From the NCBI GenBank assembly GCA_910586375.1, contig CAJUIE010000006.1, forward strand, positions 11,115-21,185: 10,071 nucleotides of DNA. Direction: 5' to 3'. This document shows, piece after piece, positions 6,936-10,071 of this stretch. Below the pieces are notes generated by a model. That model was not told the DNA's origin. It worked only from the letters and a program-made list of their open reading frames with translations, and ran no database searches. Source of the DNA: an uncultured Alistipes sp. (lineage in GTDB: Bacteria; Bacteroidota; Bacteroidia; Bacteroidales; Rikenellaceae). Position 1 is the first letter of the stretch. Each line of letters begins with the position of its first letter. Both the position numbers and the translations under genes were made by a program.

Positions 6936-9900
6936 TTATTTATAATCGAATTGTTTGATGGTTATATTCCTGTGATCCGTAATTTTCACAGGCAATCCGA
7001 ACCCGTTGTATTCGGTCTTGAAATAGAGCCCCTGCTCGGTCGTTTCCGAGACGTTGCCCCAGCCGGGGACATAGCAGGATGTCGAGATGGTGGCATTACG
7101 AGGCAGCATGATTATATCGTCTATATATCCGAAATATCTTCCGAAATTGATTGCTGGGGAGGTGTTGGAATTGGCTATTTCCACCGGAGTTTTCACGGCA
7201 TTCCACTCACCTTCGGTATGATATGTCAGAATATACGATCCAGGGGCGAATTTTCTGTCTATCGTAAAACTCGTACCCGAATATACCAGGCGGGCCTTGT
7301 CTCCGGACCGGGCGGACACTCCCGAGTCACTCGAAGGATCATCTTCGAAATCGTTGTAATAAACTTGATTGTATGCCGGATTTTCCGAATGCCGTGCATT
7401 GAGAATCGTCGCGATCGGTCGTGTGGTATTCCTATAGACAAACGAATGATCCACCCCGGCTTCATCCCGATAGCAGAGCAGTTGACCGGAAGAGTTGTAA
7501 TCGAGATAGTTTTTATCCAGTTGATAGAGATTATTGAACGTTATTCCCGACGTCGTACATCGTACGGGGGTAAAAGTCGAGGGATCGATCGGCGTTGCTT
7601 TCCTTAAAGACCGTTCGCAGTCCAGCACGACAGCGTTCTTATTCGTTCCGTTGAACCGATAAGATCGGCCTTGGGCCGCAATGATTTTTCCGTTGCGGGT
7701 CGTTATCTCTTCCAGCGGAACGATCGCATTGCGCTGAATCAATTTCCCGACGACGGAGGTTGTGTCCGTTATCGCAAAATCTTGGGGATATGTATACGTC
7801 GTTTGGGTCGTGGTGCCGAAAAAATCAGTTCGTGTCTTTTGAGTCAGAAGCCAAGAGGCATTATCATACTTATAAGTAATTTGTGCCGGTAAATTATATT
7901 TCCCCTTATGGATTATTTCACTCGACAAACAAACAGGAATCGATAGTATTGTATAACGACAGATTCGGTACTTATTGTTTGCCGGATTTTCATAATTAAT
8001 ATGTGAATCTTGTATCGTATATCCTACAATACTACGTGTCCCAAGTTGGACATATTGGTATGTAGTAGAATCGATTATTTGATTCTTTGCATTATAACTT
8101 ACTTTACTTCTTAGCAGTCTACGCCACCAACTCCTGGAAGTTTTTGGGGTTAGACCTATTTTTTCTACACCTATAAACTGCATGACACCGTTTCCGACGT
8201 TGTACTGTACCGGGGAGACATCGGGGTACTTATCATAAGGAAGATAAGAATATTTAATAAACGATCCATTAGGCAAAATCTCTTTAACAGCAGAATAGAC
8301 GACTGAGGCACCATAATAATCAATCGGGGAGCCTTGGTTTTTGTTCGAATAAAAGAACCGAAGATAATATCCTGTCGGGTTCTCAAATTTTTTCTGCGAT
8401 AAAATATAATTTTGTTGGTCATCGTAAATAATACCGCCTTCATATTCATATTTATGAATCATCGGCAAATCTGTTGATGAACTACGCTTGATTATCTGTT
8501 GAATGCGTAACCCTCCAGCATCAGTATTTTTATTCTCTAATTTATTAAAACCATGATGCAGTTCATAGATTAATTCTGTAGAACCTCCATTTGGGTAGAT
8601 AATCTTTTTCAAACTTTGAACTCTTGTATATTGAAGGTTAGGCTTACGATCTAATCCGAATACCTCGACTCCTTGTTTAGGAAATGAAGAGTCAATATCT
8701 GATGTAAGTTTTACTGCCGGGAATATTAAATTTGCATTCTGTACATTAATATCCATAGCCGCTCTAAAATATCCCCAATGGTCTATGCCGGGACTATTCC
8801 GTTGTGGGGGTGTTACATCTTCATAGTATTCGAAATTGCATATCGGACGATATGCTTGTGCCTGTTCAGGTTCAGGTTCAGGTTCACGTTCTCGAAGCGC
8901 GGATAGTTTTAGACGATTATGTGCAAAACGTTCGTAAAGAAATTCGAACCTACGGACTTGCTTTTCTTCCTTGCCCTTTACATGCTTGACTATAATGTCA
9001 GTTAATTTTCTACCTCTATAGACGTCGCTGTTTTCTCGCGAATAAACAAACTCGATTAGCTGATCTTTATAAATAATTTTATTAAGATAGTGAGGGTATA
9101 AGTTTGCAATGCTTGTGGAAATTTCATCAAATTTTATATAACGGATTGTGCTGTCATACCCTGATTTATCACTATTATTATTAAATTGAACACCACGAAT
9201 ATGTGAAGAATATTTTGTAATTGATGTCGAATCGGTTTGATAATAGAAATCCATCGTTTCTCCATTCAAGTATTCAATTTTATCTAAATACCATGGCGAA
9301 GCATAGCAAGGAATTTGGCGAGGTGGATTTTTATCGTAACGTTCTTCAGTCGTGTCGCTTGTTGCGAAATGATAACATGTACCATGTTCGTCATAAATTT
9401 TAAATCGATTATTTTTAAATTCAATTTTAATATTTTGATAAGGAATAGGATATCCTGTCCCCAAGGTATCTAACACGAAACTACCCGCCAAGTTCGGAAG
9501 TTCAAAATAGTATTGGTCGGGTTGAGTATCCCATTCTTCAACAAGCCATTTATTAAGGTTGGGGACATTCCATTCTTGCATATTTCCTGTGTGAGATAAT
9601 TGTTCAGGATTATCATAACGGCCTCGTATCGCTCTTGTGATTTTTCCTCCGGCATTGAGTCTCCAACCGAGTCCCACAATGGAGGCTGCATCATCAGCAC
9701 GAATCCCCGAAGCGTTATAATACAAGCTAATAGGTATTCGGTCTTTGCCGATTTCTATTGAATAAATTGGAACTTTTATATTTGCGATTCCCGTATATTT
9801 ATCCGCGCCAATATCGATATCTCGAATGGAAAAATTTGTTTCAGGCGATGGTCCAGTACGAGCTATTGAAGACGAATTATCATCACTTTGTTCATTGATG

Positions 9901-10022
9901 GAGTAGGTTGCATTATTGAGGGCAACATCGTTTCTAACTTTTTCGTTGGCGTCATTTTGAGCCCATGATATTTTGCACAACATGCAAAATATCAGCAGGA
10001 ATAATAATTTAGGAGATTTCAT
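6936..10022 (-). CDS. Secreted TcB/SpvB-like RHS partner protein (large YD-repeat shell protein)
   Basis: 1028 residues from ATG at 10022. The frame has an earlier ATG at 10061, but the chosen one gives a normal Sec signal peptide (MKSPKLLFLLIFCMLCKISWA, then QNDANE). Residues ~70-135 carry a TcB/SpvB-type opening: YTGIANIKVPIYSIEIGKD, ISLYYNASGIRADDAASIVG and GLGW (117-120), then ITRAIRGRYD. Long YD-like and beta-rich segments follow (IIYPNGGSTELIYEL, EILPNGSFIKYSYL). An EP repeat lies near residue 379. Residues ~892-985 hold a jelly-roll-like piece found in many Bacteroidetes RHS proteins (FEDD, GSYILTYHTEGEW, GYIDDIIMLP), and the last repeat (GFGLPVKITDHRNITIKQFDY) ends the protein. It has no RHS core and no toxin tail. 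As first gene of the operon, 10 nt before the RHS toxin, it is probably the second half of the toxin shell, by analogy with TcB and TcC; this is inference. Strong A+T bias at the 5' end (16/60 G+C at 9061-9120). Confidence 0.8.
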   Translation of the reverse strand: MKSPKLLFLLIFCMLCKISWAQNDANEKVRNDVALNNATYSINEQSDDNSSSIARTGPSPETNFSIRDIDIGADKYTGIANIKVPIYSIEIGKDRIPISLYYNASGIRADDAASIVGLGWRLNAGGKITRAIRGRYDNPEQLSHTGNMQEWNVPNLNKWLVEEWDTQPDQYYFELPNLAGSFVLDTLGTGYPIPYQNIKIEFKNNRFKIYDEHGTCYHFATSDTTEERYDKNPPRQIPCYASPWYLDKIEYLNGETMDFYYQTDSTSITKYSSHIRGVQFNNNSDKSGYDSTIRYIKFDEISTSIANLYPHYLNKIIYKDQLIEFVYSRENSDVYRGRKLTDIIVKHVKGKEEKQVRRFEFLYERFAHNRLKLSALREREPEPEPEQAQAYRPICNFEYYEDVTPPQRNSPGIDHWGYFRAAMDINVQNANLIFPAVKLTSDIDSSFPKQGVEVFGLDRKPNLQYTRVQSLKKIIYPNGGSTELIYELHHGFNKLENKNTDAGGLRIQQIIKRSSSTDLPMIHKYEYEGGIIYDDQQNYILSQKKFENPTGYYLRFFYSNKNQGSPIDYYGASVVYSAVKEILPNGSFIKYSYLPYDKYPDVSPVQYNVGNGVMQFIGVEKIGLTPKTSRSWWRRLLRSKVSYNAKNQIIDSTTYQYVQLGTRSIVGYTIQDSHINYENPANNKYRICRYTILSIPVCLSSEIIHKGKYNLPAQITYKYDNASWLLTQKTRTDFFGTTTQTTYTYPQDFAITDTTSVVGKLIQRNAIVPLEEITTRNGKIIAAQGRSYRFNGTNKNAVVLDCERSLRKATPIDPSTFTPVRCTTSGITFNNLYQLDKNYLDYNSSGQLLCYRDEAGVDHSFVYRNTTRPIATILNARHSENPAYNQVYYNDFEDDPSSDSGVSARSGDKARLVYSGTSFTIDRKFAPGSYILTYHTEGEWNAVKTPVEIANSNTSPAINFGRYFGYIDDIIMLPRNATISTSCYVPGWGNVSETTEQGLYFKTEYNGFGLPVKITDHRNITIKQFDYK
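8864..8893 (-). repeat. In-frame hexanucleotide repeat coding Glu-Pro
   Basis: On the + strand GTTCAG occurs three times in a row (8864-8881), followed by two degenerate copies, GTTCAC and GTTCTC (8882-8893). Read on the coding (-) strand, the codons give RERE followed by PEPEPE. Because the unit is six bases, a gain or loss of copies changes only the number of Glu-Pro pairs and leaves the frame intact. It probably forms a flexible linker in the shell protein. Confidence 0.8.
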
Positions 10023-10071
10023 TTGAAAAGTTTTTAACAGGTTATTAGATTCTTGCAGCATCGATTTACGG
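10023..10071 (-). promoter_or_regulatory. Short leader upstream of the RHS operon, incomplete
   Basis: Only 49 bases upstream of the first RHS-operon gene are inside the window. The last bases before the ATG are A/T-rich (CTGTTAAAAACTTTTCAA) with no clear Shine-Dalgarno sequence, as is normal in Bacteroidetes. No convincing TAnnTTTG promoter element is visible; the promoter is likely outside the window. Confidence 0.3.

Noticed and set aside
6926..6938. The two large RHS-type genes as one gene split by a frameshift
   Set aside because: The upstream gene ends with a clean stop and the second one starts with its own signal peptide 10 nt later; Bacteroidetes often carry such genes as separate units.
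10023..10061. Longer start of the upstream shell gene (ATG at 10061)
   Set aside because: It adds 13 polar residues in front of an otherwise normal signal peptide; the ATG at 10022 gives the better export signal.

Overview
The window looks like a chromosome piece from a gut Bacteroidetes. An Alistipes-like (Rikenellaceae) source is my best guess, because the left side is GC-rich (hand count 40/60 G+C at 2341-2400) and carries a Bacteroidales fimbria-type cluster (FISUMP-type protein, DUF3575, DUF3868/OmpA-like). Weak Shine-Dalgarno signals fit that phylum. The genus is an inference from gene families and composition.

Left part (1-3122, + strand): the 3' end of an operon with very tight spacing (8 nt, 2 nt, then a TGATG stop/start overlap). 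It encodes the C-terminus of a fimbrillin/FISUMP-type surface protein, a small DUF3575 outer-membrane protein, a DUF3868 lipoprotein with an OmpA-like domain and a helical repeat tail, and a 61-residue lipoprotein of unknown function. A GC-rich perfect hairpin (3148-3180) separates this operon from the convergent genes on the other strand. It can work as a terminator for both.

Right part (3228-10022, - strand): a three-gene RHS polymorphic-toxin operon. First comes a 1028-residue secreted shell-type protein with a TcB/SpvB-like 'GLGW' start and YD-like repeats. Ten bases later comes a 1126-residue DUF6443/RHS-core protein whose last ~236 residues form a variable tail ending in a small toxin-like domain. 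The toxin stop codon overlaps the start of a 105-residue acidic protein, the probable immunity gene. Both large proteins have their own Sec-type signal peptide. The pair is therefore best read as two separately exported components, perhaps a two-piece capsule around the toxin tail, and not as one broken gene.

Base composition is mosaic. The toxin tail plus immunity gene and the 5' two thirds of the upstream shell gene are AT-rich, while the RHS core between them is GC-rich. This fits tail exchange by recombination at the conserved core. No RNA gene, CRISPR array, insertion sequence or replication origin was seen.
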